Origin: Pseudomonadota bacterium
GTDB lineage: Bacteria; Pseudomonadota; Alphaproteobacteria; Rhizobiales; Hyphomicrobiaceae
Assembly (NCBI GenBank): GCA_023423275.1
Contig: JAFAFW010000109.1
Span: forward strand, 1 to 64,000
DNA: 64,000 bases
Reading direction: 5' to 3'
This document shows positions 8,066 to 16,504 of the stretch, one piece after another. Both the position numbers and the translations under genes were made by a program. The notes beneath the pieces were generated by a model. It did not search any database. It was not told where the DNA came from and saw only the letters and a list, made by a program, of their open reading frames with translations. How positions within the stretch are numbered: position 1 is the stretch's first letter; each line of letters begins with the position of its first letter.

Positions 8066-9043
8066 TCAGACGACCTTGTCCGGGGCCGTACCTGGAGCTG
8101 GGGTGGGCTGTGAGGTCGCCGCCTCAGGCTCGGTCCCGCCAGCAACGTCACCGATGTCAGCCGCCGCCTGCCAATAGCTGCCGATGCGGTGCACGTGATC
8201 CTTGGGACTTTCGGCAAGCAACCGGGCACCGAGCGGCCGGCACTGGGTCCTGATCTCTGCTTGCCGTGCACTGCAATAGGCTTCGATACGTTGGCGTTCT
8301 CGCGCCGTCAGCGACAAGTCGGGATGAGCCTTGAGATAGGCCTGCAGGATCGCCAGATCGTGATCCTCGCCGAGCAACTCCGATATCTGCCGTGCGGCCC
8401 GCGCGCGCGGCAACAGAACCTCCGGCCAGGCCTTGGATAGCAAAAGCATCTGCCGCCAATGCTGCTGAATGGTCTTCCGCCACTCGTGCGAACTCTCCTC
8501 GCAAGGCTGGTGATAGGCTTCCTTGAACGCGCGGCGGCAGGCGGCATAGCTCTGCTTCAGTCCGGGACTCACCAGGTCGAAGCCATCCTCCTCGAACTTG
8601 ATGCGCCGCAACGCGGAAAGCGACTGACGCAGGACATCAGCCGCAACCTGCAGCTCAAGGCCTCCGTTGGTCTTGTCGAGACCATCACGGGCAGACGCCA
8701 CGGCACTGCGCAGTTTCGCAGTCACGGCCGCCGGAATCCTGGCTGGGCCAGCCTCCAGCTTTAAGATTGTCTGATCGATGACATCGATGTCGCGACGAGC
8801 CGACAGCTGCTGTCCGGCGTCACGCAAGCGGATGTTCTCCCGCTTGAACACGACCTCACCGAGGGCAGGCCTCATGAGACGCAACAGCGCCCGTGTGCGC
8901 TTCAGATTCTTGCGCGCCTCGTGAACCTGGACAGGATCGACAACCGGCATCGCCAGCCGCTTCTCGGCAGCGCCGATCTGCTGGGACGCAACCCGCCGAA
9001 AGCCCTTCGCAAGGGGTTCGTTCGTTTTGAACCGGTAAGCCAT
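8066..9043 (-). CDS. CHAD domain protein
   Basis: A 325-residue, largely alpha-helical protein rich in His, Arg and Lys. The CHAD signature VHEARKNLKRTRALLRLMRP is near the N-terminus, and a second basic repeat is SHEWRKTIQQHWRQMLLL. CHAD domains bind inorganic polyphosphate and are often fused to CYTH or found near polyphosphate kinase genes; neither is present here. The ATG at 9043 was chosen over an upstream in-frame start because GAGGG lies 4-8 bases before it and it begins MAYRFKTNEP. It stands alone between thiE and hemH, so its role is open beyond likely polyphosphate binding. Confidence 0.83.
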   Translation of the reverse strand: MAYRFKTNEPLAKGFRRVASQQIGAAEKRLAMPVVDPVQVHEARKNLKRTRALLRLMRPALGEVVFKRENIRLRDAGQQLSARRDIDVIDQTILKLEAGPARIPAAVTAKLRSAVASARDGLDKTNGGLELQVAADVLRQSLSALRRIKFEEDGFDLVSPGLKQSYAACRRAFKEAYHQPCEESSHEWRKTIQQHWRQMLLLSKAWPEVLLPRARAARQISELLGEDHDLAILQAYLKAHPDLSLTARERQRIEAYCSARQAEIRTQCRPLGARLLAESPKDHVHRIGSYWQAAADIGDVAGGTEPEAATSQPTPAPGTAPDKVV

Positions 9044-9173
9044 CGAACCCTCATCTGGGCAGGCGCGAAGCACCTTTCCAGCACCCCTCCGAGCTTCCGG
9101 AGCCAAGCCGAGCGGTACCTACCAGACTTTTATGACAGTTTGCTGACATTTCTCCGACACCGCGCCGGGGCTG

Positions 9174-9809
9174 TCACATTAACCCATCCCGGCGCGTCGA
9201 GGCGGCCCAGGCGAGCCAGATGCGAACGCGTGCAGCCGGATCGGGATGGGTAAAGAAGTCGGTGATGACGGCAGCCGAGTCCGCTCCCGCGGAGATTACA
9301 CTCGGAGCCCGCTCAGGCGTGATGCCGCCAATGGCAACAAGCGGGAGATCGCCGATCCGCGACTTCCAATCCCGGATCCGCTCAAGCCCCTGGGGCGCCC
9401 ACTTCATTGCCTTGAGTTTGGTTTCCCAGATCGGCCCGAGCGCCACATAGTCGGGCTTCGCAGCGAGCGCGATGTCGAGCTCCTCGTGGCTGTGTGTGGA
9501 AATTCCCACGCGAATCCCGCGCGCCTTGATCGACGGCATATCGGCGGCTGCCAGATCCTCCTGGCCAAGATGGATGTAATCGGCACCCAGCTCGATGGCC
9601 TCACGCCAATAATCGTTGACGATGAGCTGGCAATCGTTGCGGCGGCACACATCCAGGCTGCCGGCAATCTGCCGCTTGATCTCGCCGGGTGGTGCGTCCT
9701 TCAAGCGGAGCTGCACCATCCGGACGCCGAGCGGGACGATCCGCTCCATCCACGCGAGATCCGGCACGATGGGATAGAATACGTCGATGCCCGGCGCGCG
9801 CGCGATCAT
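9174..9809 (-). CDS. thiE: Thiamine-phosphate synthase
   Basis: A 211-residue TIM-barrel enzyme that joins HMP pyrophosphate and thiazole phosphate into thiamine phosphate. Motifs seen are MVQLRLKDAPPGEI, CQLIVNDYWREAIELGADY, IHLGQEDL, ISTHSHEELDIA, YVALGPIWETKLK and VAIGGITPE. The longer open frame is read-through into thiG; the ATG at 9807-9809 overlaps the thiG stop as ATGA, a clear case of translational coupling. It closes a thiS-thiG-thiE operon. The stretch after it (9044-9173) holds no gene. Confidence 0.9.
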   Translation of the reverse strand: MIARAPGIDVFYPIVPDLAWMERIVPLGVRMVQLRLKDAPPGEIKRQIAGSLDVCRRNDCQLIVNDYWREAIELGADYIHLGQEDLAAADMPSIKARGIRVGISTHSHEELDIALAAKPDYVALGPIWETKLKAMKWAPQGLERIRDWKSRIGDLPLVAIGGITPERAPSVISAGADSAAVITDFFTHPDPAARVRIWLAWAASTRRDGLM

Positions 9810-10630
9810 GATTTGCGCTCCAGATCGAAAAATGGCGTACCCGCCACCGGCGTCGACGGCTCGGCCATGTCGCGCATCTCCATGAGCCCGGCTTCGAAAG
9901 CCGTGCGCCCGGCATCGATGGCGTCCGCGAAGGCTTTGGCCATCCGCACCGGATCGCCAGCCTTGGCGACCGCGGTATTCAGCAGAACGGCGTCGTAACC
10001 CATTTCCATGGCCTCGGCCGCATGCGAGGGCGCACCGATACCCGCATCGATGATCAGCGGCACGCCTGGAAAATAGCTGCGCATCGTGCGCAACGCATAC
10101 CGGTTGTTCAGTCCGCGTCCCGTCCCGATCGGCGCGCCCCACGGCATCAGCACCTCGCAGCCCGCCGACATCAGCCGCTCTGCCGCGCCGAGATCTTCCG
10201 TCGTGTAGGGAAACACACGAAAGCCGTCATCGACCAGTGCCCTCGCCGCCTCGACGAGCCCAAACAGATCCGGCTGCAAAGTATCGTCGTTGGCGATCAC
10301 CTCCAGCTTGACCCAGTCCGTGCCGAACAGCTCGCGTGCCATCTGCGCGGTCGTGATCGCCTCCTTGGCGGAGCGACATCCGGCAGTATTCGGCAGCACG
10401 TGCACGCCCAGCCCGCGGATCAGATCCCAGAACCTCTGCCCCGTTTGGCCACCGGCCGACTCGCGGCGCAGCGAGACGGTCACGATCTCCACGCGTGACG
10501 CCTTCACCGCGTTGGCCAGAACCTGCGGTGACGTATATTGGGCCGTGCCAAGCAACAGACGCGAGGTTACGGTTACACCGTACAGCGCGAGCGGGCTGAC
10601 ACCCTTGATATCGGCATCATGAGCGTTCAT
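9806..10630 (-). CDS. thiG: Thiazole synthase
   Basis: A 274-residue TIM-barrel enzyme that builds the thiazole ring of thiamine from deoxyxylulose phosphate, ThiS thiocarboxylate and dehydroglycine. The Schiff-base lysine is in WVKLEVI (Lys108). Other family motifs are LLLGTAQYTS, VLPNTAGCRSAKEA, VLMPWGAPIGTGRGLNN and VPLIIDAGIGAPSHAAEAME. It starts 6 bases after the thiS stop and overlaps thiE by 4 bases. The dehydroglycine supplier thiO lies about 6 kb away on the same strand. No thiC is present in the window. Confidence 0.93.
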   Translation of the reverse strand: MNAHDADIKGVSPLALYGVTVTSRLLLGTAQYTSPQVLANAVKASRVEIVTVSLRRESAGGQTGQRFWDLIRGLGVHVLPNTAGCRSAKEAITTAQMARELFGTDWVKLEVIANDDTLQPDLFGLVEAARALVDDGFRVFPYTTEDLGAAERLMSAGCEVLMPWGAPIGTGRGLNNRYALRTMRSYFPGVPLIIDAGIGAPSHAAEAMEMGYDAVLLNTAVAKAGDPVRMAKAFADAIDAGRTAFEAGLMEMRDMAEPSTPVAGTPFFDLERKS

Positions 10631-10636
10631 GGAACC

Positions 10637-10873
10637 TCAACCGCCTTGGCGCGGGGATACGATTTCGATCTGATCGCCCGCGGCGAGGCGGCGCGTATCG
10701 CGCGCGCGCTGCGGAACGAATTCGCCGTTGACCGCCGTCGCGACCTTGGCCTCGCCGAATCCCGCTTCAATCAGCAGATCGGCCAAAGTGGCGGCTTCGG
10801 TCGTCCGGAGCTGGCCGTTCAACGAAATGCGCAGGCTGGTCTGTGTTGTAGGTTGCACGTCCATCATTATCAT
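10637..10873 (-). CDS. thiS: Sulfur carrier protein ThiS
   Basis: A 78-residue ubiquitin-fold sulfur carrier. It ends in the required Gly-Gly (IVSPRQGG), whose C-terminal carboxylate is adenylated and thiocarboxylated to feed sulfur to ThiG. The beta-grasp core LRISLNGQLRTTEAATLADL and VATAVNGEFVPQ is typical. Three in-frame ATGs (10873, 10867, 10864) cluster at the start; none has a strong ribosome site, so the exact first residue is uncertain. The 88 bases between it and the idonate dehydrogenase stop show no TPP riboswitch (no CTGAGA-type core), so control of the operon is not evident. Confidence 0.85.
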   Translation of the reverse strand: MIMMDVQPTTQTSLRISLNGQLRTTEAATLADLLIEAGFGEAKVATAVNGEFVPQRARDTRRLAAGDQIEIVSPRQGG

Positions 10874-10961
10874 CAGCGAGATCCAATGTGCCAGACATCG
10901 CTCCGGTGAGGGGCGATTGCAAGGGCTTCCGCGTTAGAACGCCGTAGCGGCTGGCAAAGTC

Positions 10962-11996
10962 TCATGAGAATGCAAGTTGTACCTTCATGGCGCGACTCCG
11001 GTCGCTTGCCAGCTCGAAGGCCTCTACGGCCTGCTCAAATGGCAATGTGGCGCTGAGCAGGGGCTTCACGTCGACAAGGGCTTTAGAGATCAACTCCACG
11101 GCAAGCCCGAATTCCTCATGGAACCGGAAGGCCCCGCGCAATTCCAATTCCTTGGCCACCAGCGTGTTGATGGGCAGCGTGACGGAACCCCCGAGCCCGA
11201 CCTGGACGACCACGGCGCCGGGTCGCAGCGCGTCCAGAGCCGCCACCAGGGCTTTTTCAGTCCCTGACGCCTCGAACATGACGTCGAACGTGCCCTTGTC
11301 TGCCGCATAAGCTGCCAGCGCGTCGGGCTCATCCGCCACGTTCACGGCCTGGTCGGCGCCAACGGCCTTGGCCGTGACGAGAGGTCCAGCGGCAATGTCG
11401 GTGGCCACGATCTCAGCGGCTCCGGCGCGACGGGCAGCGATAACGCTGAGCGCGCCAATCGGACCCGAGCCGGTCACCAGCACGCGCTTGCCCAGAAGCG
11501 GACCGGCGCGACGCGCCGCGTGCAGACACACCGCGAGCGGTTCCGCCATCGCCGCCTCGCCCGCCGTCACCTGGTCGCCGACCTTGTGGCACTGCGTTTC
11601 GTCCGCGACCAGAAGCTGCCGAAAAGCGCCCTGGACATGGGGAAAACGCATCGCGCTGCCGTAAAACCGCATATCCAGGCAATGGTTCTGGCGGCCCTCG
11701 GCGCAATACCGGCACTTACCGCAAGGACGGCTCGGGCTGATGGCGACGCGGTCACCGGCGCGAACGGTTGTCACCCCGTCGCCGACAGTATCGACGATGC
11801 CTGCCACTTCGTGGCCCAGCACCATCGGCTCCTTCACGCGAACCGTCCCGAAGCCGCCGTGATGATAGTAGTGCAGGTCGGAACCACAGATGCCTCCTGC
11901 CTCGATCCGGACGCGCACCTCGTGTGCCCCAAGCGCCGGCACATCGCACGGCTCGACCCGTAGATCTCTCGGCGCGTGTATGACGACGGCCCTCAT
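10962..11996 (-). CDS. idnD: L-idonate 5-dehydrogenase
   Basis: A 344-residue zinc alcohol dehydrogenase family enzyme that oxidises L-idonate to 5-keto-D-gluconate. Catalytic zinc ligands are Cys37 in GGICGSDLHYYHHG and His62-Glu63 in VLGHEVAG. The structural zinc cysteines are 92, 95, 98 and 106 (CGKCRYCAEGRQNHC). The stretch DMRFYGSAMRFPHVQGAF and the GSGPIG nucleotide loop match IdnD closely. The ATG at 11996 follows GGGAG with 8-base spacing. It is divergent from an IdnO-like reductase 87 bases away, the pair that converts L-idonate to D-gluconate. Confidence 0.85.
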   Translation of the reverse strand: MRAVVIHAPRDLRVEPCDVPALGAHEVRVRIEAGGICGSDLHYYHHGGFGTVRVKEPMVLGHEVAGIVDTVGDGVTTVRAGDRVAISPSRPCGKCRYCAEGRQNHCLDMRFYGSAMRFPHVQGAFRQLLVADETQCHKVGDQVTAGEAAMAEPLAVCLHAARRAGPLLGKRVLVTGSGPIGALSVIAARRAGAAEIVATDIAAGPLVTAKAVGADQAVNVADEPDALAAYAADKGTFDVMFEASGTEKALVAALDALRPGAVVVQVGLGGSVTLPINTLVAKELELRGAFRFHEEFGLAVELISKALVDVKPLLSATLPFEQAVEAFELASDRSRAMKVQLAFS

Positions 11997-12083
11997 ATGC
12001 GTTTCTCCCCTGCTACGGACGATTGCAACAGGCGCCCGCTTCAGCCAATGATAGCCGCCTCACCCCACATAAGGAAACGCTTC

Positions 12084-12851
12084 ATGGGTCTCGATAAATT
12101 CAGCCTCAAAGGCCGCAATGCGCTCGTCACGGGATCGAGCCAGGGTATCGGCAACGGCCTCGCGAAAGGCCTCGCGGAGGCCGGCGCAACCGTGATCCTC
12201 AATGGACGCGACGAAGCTAAACTGAAAGCCGCTGCTGAAGCCATGACATCAGCCGGACACAGTGTCCATGCGCGCGCCTTCGACGTCAGCAATTCGAAAA
12301 CGGCCACCGACGGCGTCGACGCCATCGAGCGCGAGATTGGCCCCATCGACATCCTCGTCAACAACGCAGGCATGACACGCCGCATGCCAAGCGAGGATAT
12401 GCCGGACGAGATCTGGCATGAGATCATACGCACCAATCTTGACGGCGTGTTCTTCATGGCGCGCGCCGTCGGCAAGCACATGATCGGCCGCAAGCGCGGA
12501 TCGATCATCAACATCTGCTCGGTGATGAGCGAGCTGGGCCGGCCGACGATCGTTCCCTACACGGCATCCAAGGGCGGCGTGAAGATGATGACCAAGGGGC
12601 TCGCAGCGGATTGGGGCAAGCATGGCATTCGCGTGAACGGGATCGGCCCGGGCTACTTCAAGACGCCGCTCAACAAAGCCTTGATCGAGGACGAGAAATT
12701 CTCGGCGTGGGTGGCCGGGCGCACGCCGCTCGCACGCTGGGGCGATGTGGAGGAACTCGTCGGCGCCGCCGTCTATCTGGCGTCGGACGCATCGAGCTTC
12801 GTCACCGGCCATATCCTGTTTGTCGACGGCGGCATGACGGCTGTCGTCTAG
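12084..12851 (+). CDS. idnO: Gluconate 5-dehydrogenase (5-ketogluconate reductase), SDR family
   Basis: A 255-residue classical short-chain dehydrogenase. The cofactor loop is TGSSQGIG (16-23), NNAG is at 93-96, and the catalytic residues are Ser146, Tyr159 and Lys163 (YTASK). The signatures INICSVMSELGRPTIVPY and GIGPGYFKTPLNKAL match IdnO, which reduces 5-keto-D-gluconate to D-gluconate. The frame is open to 11976, inside the divergent idnD, but the ATG at 12084 follows AAGGAA and begins MGLDKFSLKGRNALVTG. No gluconate kinase or idonate transporter is nearby. Confidence 0.85.
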   Translation: MGLDKFSLKGRNALVTGSSQGIGNGLAKGLAEAGATVILNGRDEAKLKAAAEAMTSAGHSVHARAFDVSNSKTATDGVDAIEREIGPIDILVNNAGMTRRMPSEDMPDEIWHEIIRTNLDGVFFMARAVGKHMIGRKRGSIINICSVMSELGRPTIVPYTASKGGVKMMTKGLAADWGKHGIRVNGIGPGYFKTPLNKALIEDEKFSAWVAGRTPLARWGDVEELVGAAVYLASDASSFVTGHILFVDGGMTAVV

Positions 12852-13074
12852 CGCCTGGAGATGCGGTTGCCGGTCCCGGTCACAGCGCCGGGATCGGGCC
12901 ACGGTGGCCGCCCGTCGCGACTTCACATGGCGTCTTAACCGCGCTGATCGATCCGCCCTCGGAACGCGCCGCCCCGATAGCCCCTCTTTCACCAACATCT
13001 GCCTATTTAACCGGCCATTGACAACACCGCGAGCGCGGGCCTTGGCTCGTCGGACACTCGCTTCGGGGGCTTCG

Positions 13075-16000
13075 ATGTTCAAGGATCTGATGACTTCCCG
13101 GCGGTTCGCGCCGATCTTCTGGTGTCAGCTCTTTTCTGCGCTGAACGATAACTTCCTCAAGAACGCGCTGGTCATCCTGATCCTGTATCACACCGCCTCC
13201 GGTCAGAGCGGTGCTCTCGTGACGCTCGCGGGCGGAGTGCTGATCGCCCCATTCCTGATCCTGTCGGCGCTCGGCGGAGAGCTGGCCGACAAATACGACA
13301 AGGGATGGATGGCGCGCACCTTGAAGCTGGCGGAAATTCCCATCGCGGGCGTCGCCGCGCTCGGCTTCATGCTCCACTCCATTCCGCTTCTGTTTGTTGC
13401 GCTCGGATTGTTCGGGGTGATGGCGGCCCTGTTCGGCCCGATCAAGTACGGGATCCTCCCCGACCATCTCTCAACGTCTGAGCTTCCGGCGGGGAACGCG
13501 CTGGTCGAGGGCGCGACCTTTCTCGCCATTCTGCTGGGCACCATCGCCGGTGGACTGGCTGCGGCGGAGGACGGCGCGGCCGGACTGATCGCGATCCTCA
13601 TCCTGGCGATGGCGGTTCTGTGCCTCGTTTCAGCACGTGCCATCCCGGCGACCGGTGCTGCGGCTCCCGATTTGCAGATCACGCGCAACCCATTGCGCTC
13701 AACCGTTGCGCTCGTCGCTGACCTCAAACGCGATCGCCGACTTTGGATCGGCGGCCTAATCGTCTCGTGGTTCTGGCTGGTCGGCGTGATCGCCCTGTCT
13801 CTGCTCCCGATCCTGACCAGGGATCACCTCGGCGGCGCCGCTGAAGTCGTCACTCTCGGATTGTTCGTATTCACGGTTGGCATTGCCCTGGGCTCGATGG
13901 CGGCCGCACGCGCGAGCCGTTTGCGGCCCAACCTGGCGTTGGTACCTATCGGCGCCCTGTTGATGGGTCTGTTCTGTCTCGATCTGGCATGGGTCGCTTC
14001 GGGGCTGGCTCCGGGACCCGTGCCACTATCCGCGCGCGACGTTGTGGGCTCGGTGACCGGATGGCGTTTGATGTTCGACCTGTTCGCCCTGGCGGCGGCA
14101 GGCGGACTGTTCATCGTGCCGTCCTTCGCAGCCGTGCAGGCATGGGCCCCCGTCGACAAGCGCGCGCGCGTCGTCGCCGCCGTGAACGTCGTCAATGCCG
14201 CCTTCATGACAGGAGCAAGCCTCGGCGTCGCCGGACTGCAATCCATCGGCGCTTCCGTCTCCCAGATCTTCCTCGTTCTGGGCGCCGCCAATCTGGTGGT
14301 CCTCGGCCTCGTCGCCCGCGCCTGGGGCCGACAGGGCGTGCAGGATATCGCCGCCTTCGTCTTCCGGCTGGCCTATGGCCTCGAGGTGAAGGGGCTGGAA
14401 CATCTGCCGCCCGAAGGCGAGCGTGTGATCATCACGCCCAATCATACCAGCCTCATGGATGGGCCGGTGATGCACGCCCTCCTGCCGGGCCACGCCGCGT
14501 TCGCCATCGACACCACGATTTCCGAAGCCTGGTGGGTGAAGCCGTTCCTGAAAGTCATCAACGCGCACACGCTGGATCCCACCCGGCCGCTCGGCGCGCG
14601 CACGCTCGTCAACCTGGTCAAGCAAGGCGAGATGCTCGTCATCTTCCCGGAAGGCCGGGTGACGGTGACCGGTGGGCTGATGAAAGTCTATGACGGCGCC
14701 GCGATGATCGCAGACAAGGCTGATGCGCTGGTCGTACCGGTCCGGATCGAGGGCCTGTCACGTACTCCGTGGAGCTATCTCGACCGGACGCAGATCAAGA
14801 AAGCCTGGTGTCCCAAGGTCCGGGTGACGTTCCTGCCGCCCCGTAAGCTCGACGTGCCCGCCGATCTCAAAGGCAAAACGCGCCGTCGCGCGGCTGGGGC
14901 CGCACTACAGGATGTGATGGTCAACGCCGCGGTTGAAACCGCGCGGATCGATCAGACGCTGTTCGAGGCGCTGGCGGAAGCCAAATCGACCCGCGATACA
15001 GGAAAGCCTGTCGTTTCCGACCCACTGGGCGCGAAGCTCAGCTACAAGCGGCTTATCCTGGGCGCGCAGGTTCTCGGCCGGAAACTGACCCCGTTCGCCG
15101 CCGAAGGCGCGGCCGTCGGGATCATGCTGCCGAATTCGGCAGGCGCCGCCGTGACGTTCTTCGCTCTGCAGACCATCGGCCGCGTACCGGCGATGATCAA
15201 CTTCACCTCAGGCCCGCAAAACATCCTTTCGGCCTGTTCCGCTGCGAAAGTCGACGTTATCGTGACGTCTCGCACGTTCGTCGAGAAAGCGCGTCTGGTC
15301 CCGCTCATCGACCTGCTGTCGCAATCCCTGAAGATCGTCTACCTCGAAGACATCCGCACCAAGATCACGACGTTCGACAAGGTCGCTGGCGTGATCGTCG
15401 GCGACAGGCCGCAGGTGGTCCGCGCGTGCAACGATCCGGCCGCGATCCTGTTCACATCGGGTTCGGAAGGAACGCCCAAGGGGGTTGTTCTCTCCCACCG
15501 CAACATTCTCGCCAATTGCGCGCAGGCCCTGACGCTGATTGCGGCGAACGGCGGAGACACGGTGTTCAACGTGCTTCCGATGTTTCACTCGTTCGGTCTG
15601 ACGGCCGGGTTGGTGATGCCCTTGAACGGCGGCGTGCCCGTCTTCCTCTATCCCTCACCGCTGCATTACCGGATCGTGCCTGAGCTGATCTATCAGACCA
15701 ACGCGACGATCCTGTTCGGCACCGACACGTTCCTCAACGGCTATGCGCGCGCCGCCCATCCGTATGATTTCCGCTCCGTGCGCTTGATCTTCGCCGGAGC
15801 CGAGGCCGTGAAACCGCGAACGCGCGAGGTCTACATGGAGAAATTCGGCGTGCGCGTGCTGGAGGGATATGGCGTTACCGAGGCGGCCCCCGTGCTCGCC
15901 CTGAACACGCCGCTTGCGAACAAGCTCGGATCTGTTGGGCGGCTGTCCCCATTGATGGAAGCCAGGCTGGAGCCCGTCCCCGGTATCGAGGAGGGCGGGC

Positions 16001-16491
16001 GGCTGTTCGTTCGCGGCCCCAACGTCATGCTCGGCTACCTGCACGCCGAAAATCCCGGCGTCATCGATCCTCCCGCCGAGAGATGGCACGACACCGGAGA
16101 TATCGTCACGATCGACGAACAGGGCTTCATCACGATCAAGGGACGCGCCAAGCGCTTCGCGAAGGTGGGAGGCGAGATGATCTCGCTGTCGGCTGTCGAA
16201 GCACTCGCAACCGAACTCTGGCCGTCGGCGCTCTCGGTGGTGGTCGGCCTGCCCGATGCACGCAAAGGCGAGCGGCTGGTTCTGGTCACGACCGCGTCTG
16301 ACGCCACACGCGAGGCCATGAGCCGCCACGCAAAAGCACGCGGGGCCTCTGATCTGATGGTGCCTGCGGCCGTACTGAAGGTGGATAAGATGCCGCTGCT
16401 CGGTTCGGGCAAGCCGGACTATCCGGCCACACAAAAACTGGCGATGGAGAAAGCGGGCGGCATGCCCGCAGGCAAAGTCGTGGCCGCCTGA
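13075..16491 (+). CDS. Fused MFS transporter / PlsC acyltransferase / acyl-ACP synthetase (Aas-LplT type)
   Basis: A 1138-residue protein joining three activities used to recycle lysophospholipids. Residues about 1-430 form a 12-helix MFS unit (begins FWCQLFSALNDNFLKN, LplT-like lysophospholipid flippase). Residues about 440-640 are a PlsC acyltransferase with NHTSLMDGP (HX4D) and FPEGR. Residues about 650-1138 are an AMP-forming acyl-ACP synthetase with FTSGSEGTPKG and GYGVTEAAP. In E. coli these are two genes, aas and lplT. The frame is open to 12904, but the ATG at 13075 follows a G-rich site and begins directly at the transporter. Inner membrane. It stands alone on the plus strand, and its stop is 13 bases from the convergent thiO stop. 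Confidence 0.87.
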   Translation: MFKDLMTSRRFAPIFWCQLFSALNDNFLKNALVILILYHTASGQSGALVTLAGGVLIAPFLILSALGGELADKYDKGWMARTLKLAEIPIAGVAALGFMLHSIPLLFVALGLFGVMAALFGPIKYGILPDHLSTSELPAGNALVEGATFLAILLGTIAGGLAAAEDGAAGLIAILILAMAVLCLVSARAIPATGAAAPDLQITRNPLRSTVALVADLKRDRRLWIGGLIVSWFWLVGVIALSLLPILTRDHLGGAAEVVTLGLFVFTVGIALGSMAAARASRLRPNLALVPIGALLMGLFCLDLAWVASGLAPGPVPLSARDVVGSVTGWRLMFDLFALAAAGGLFIVPSFAAVQAWAPVDKRARVVAAVNVVNAAFMTGASLGVAGLQSIGASVSQIFLVLGAANLVVLGLVARAWGRQGVQDIAAFVFRLAYGLEVKGLEHLPPEGERVIITPNHTSLMDGPVMHALLPGHAAFAIDTTISEAWWVKPFLKVINAHTLDPTRPLGARTLVNLVKQGEMLVIFPEGRVTVTGGLMKVYDGAAMIADKADALVVPVRIEGLSRTPWSYLDRTQIKKAWCPKVRVTFLPPRKLDVPADLKGKTRRRAAGAALQDVMVNAAVETARIDQTLFEALAEAKSTRDTGKPVVSDPLGAKLSYKRLILGAQVLGRKLTPFAAEGAAVGIMLPNSAGAAVTFFALQTIGRVPAMINFTSGPQNILSACSAAKVDVIVTSRTFVEKARLVPLIDLLSQSLKIVYLEDIRTKITTFDKVAGVIVGDRPQVVRACNDPAAILFTSGSEGTPKGVVLSHRNILANCAQALTLIAANGGDTVFNVLPMFHSFGLTAGLVMPLNGGVPVFLYPSPLHYRIVPELIYQTNATILFGTDTFLNGYARAAHPYDFRSVRLIFAGAEAVKPRTREVYMEKFGVRVLEGYGVTEAAPVLALNTPLANKLGSVGRLSPLMEARLEPVPGIEEGGRLFVRGPNVMLGYLHAENPGVIDPPAERWHDTGDIVTIDEQGFITIKGRAKRFAKVGGEMISLSAVEALATELWPSALSVVVGLPDARKGERLVLVTTASDATREAMSRHAKARGASDLMVPAAVLKVDKMPLLGSGKPDYPATQKLAMEKAGGMPAGKVVAA

Positions 16492-16504
16492 CCGCCCATT
16501 CCTG

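Noticed and set aside
10874..10961. Possible TPP riboswitch upstream of thiS
   Set aside because: No CTGAGA or conserved TPP core was found on the minus strand in this gap or upstream of thiO.
13018..13046. TTGACA at 13018 as a promoter for the fusion acyltransferase
   Set aside because: No acceptable -10 element follows at 16-18 bases.
12904..13074. 57-residue N-terminal extension of the fusion acyltransferase from a GTG at 12904
   Set aside because: The extension is basic and unlike the family; ATG at 13075 begins at the first membrane segment.
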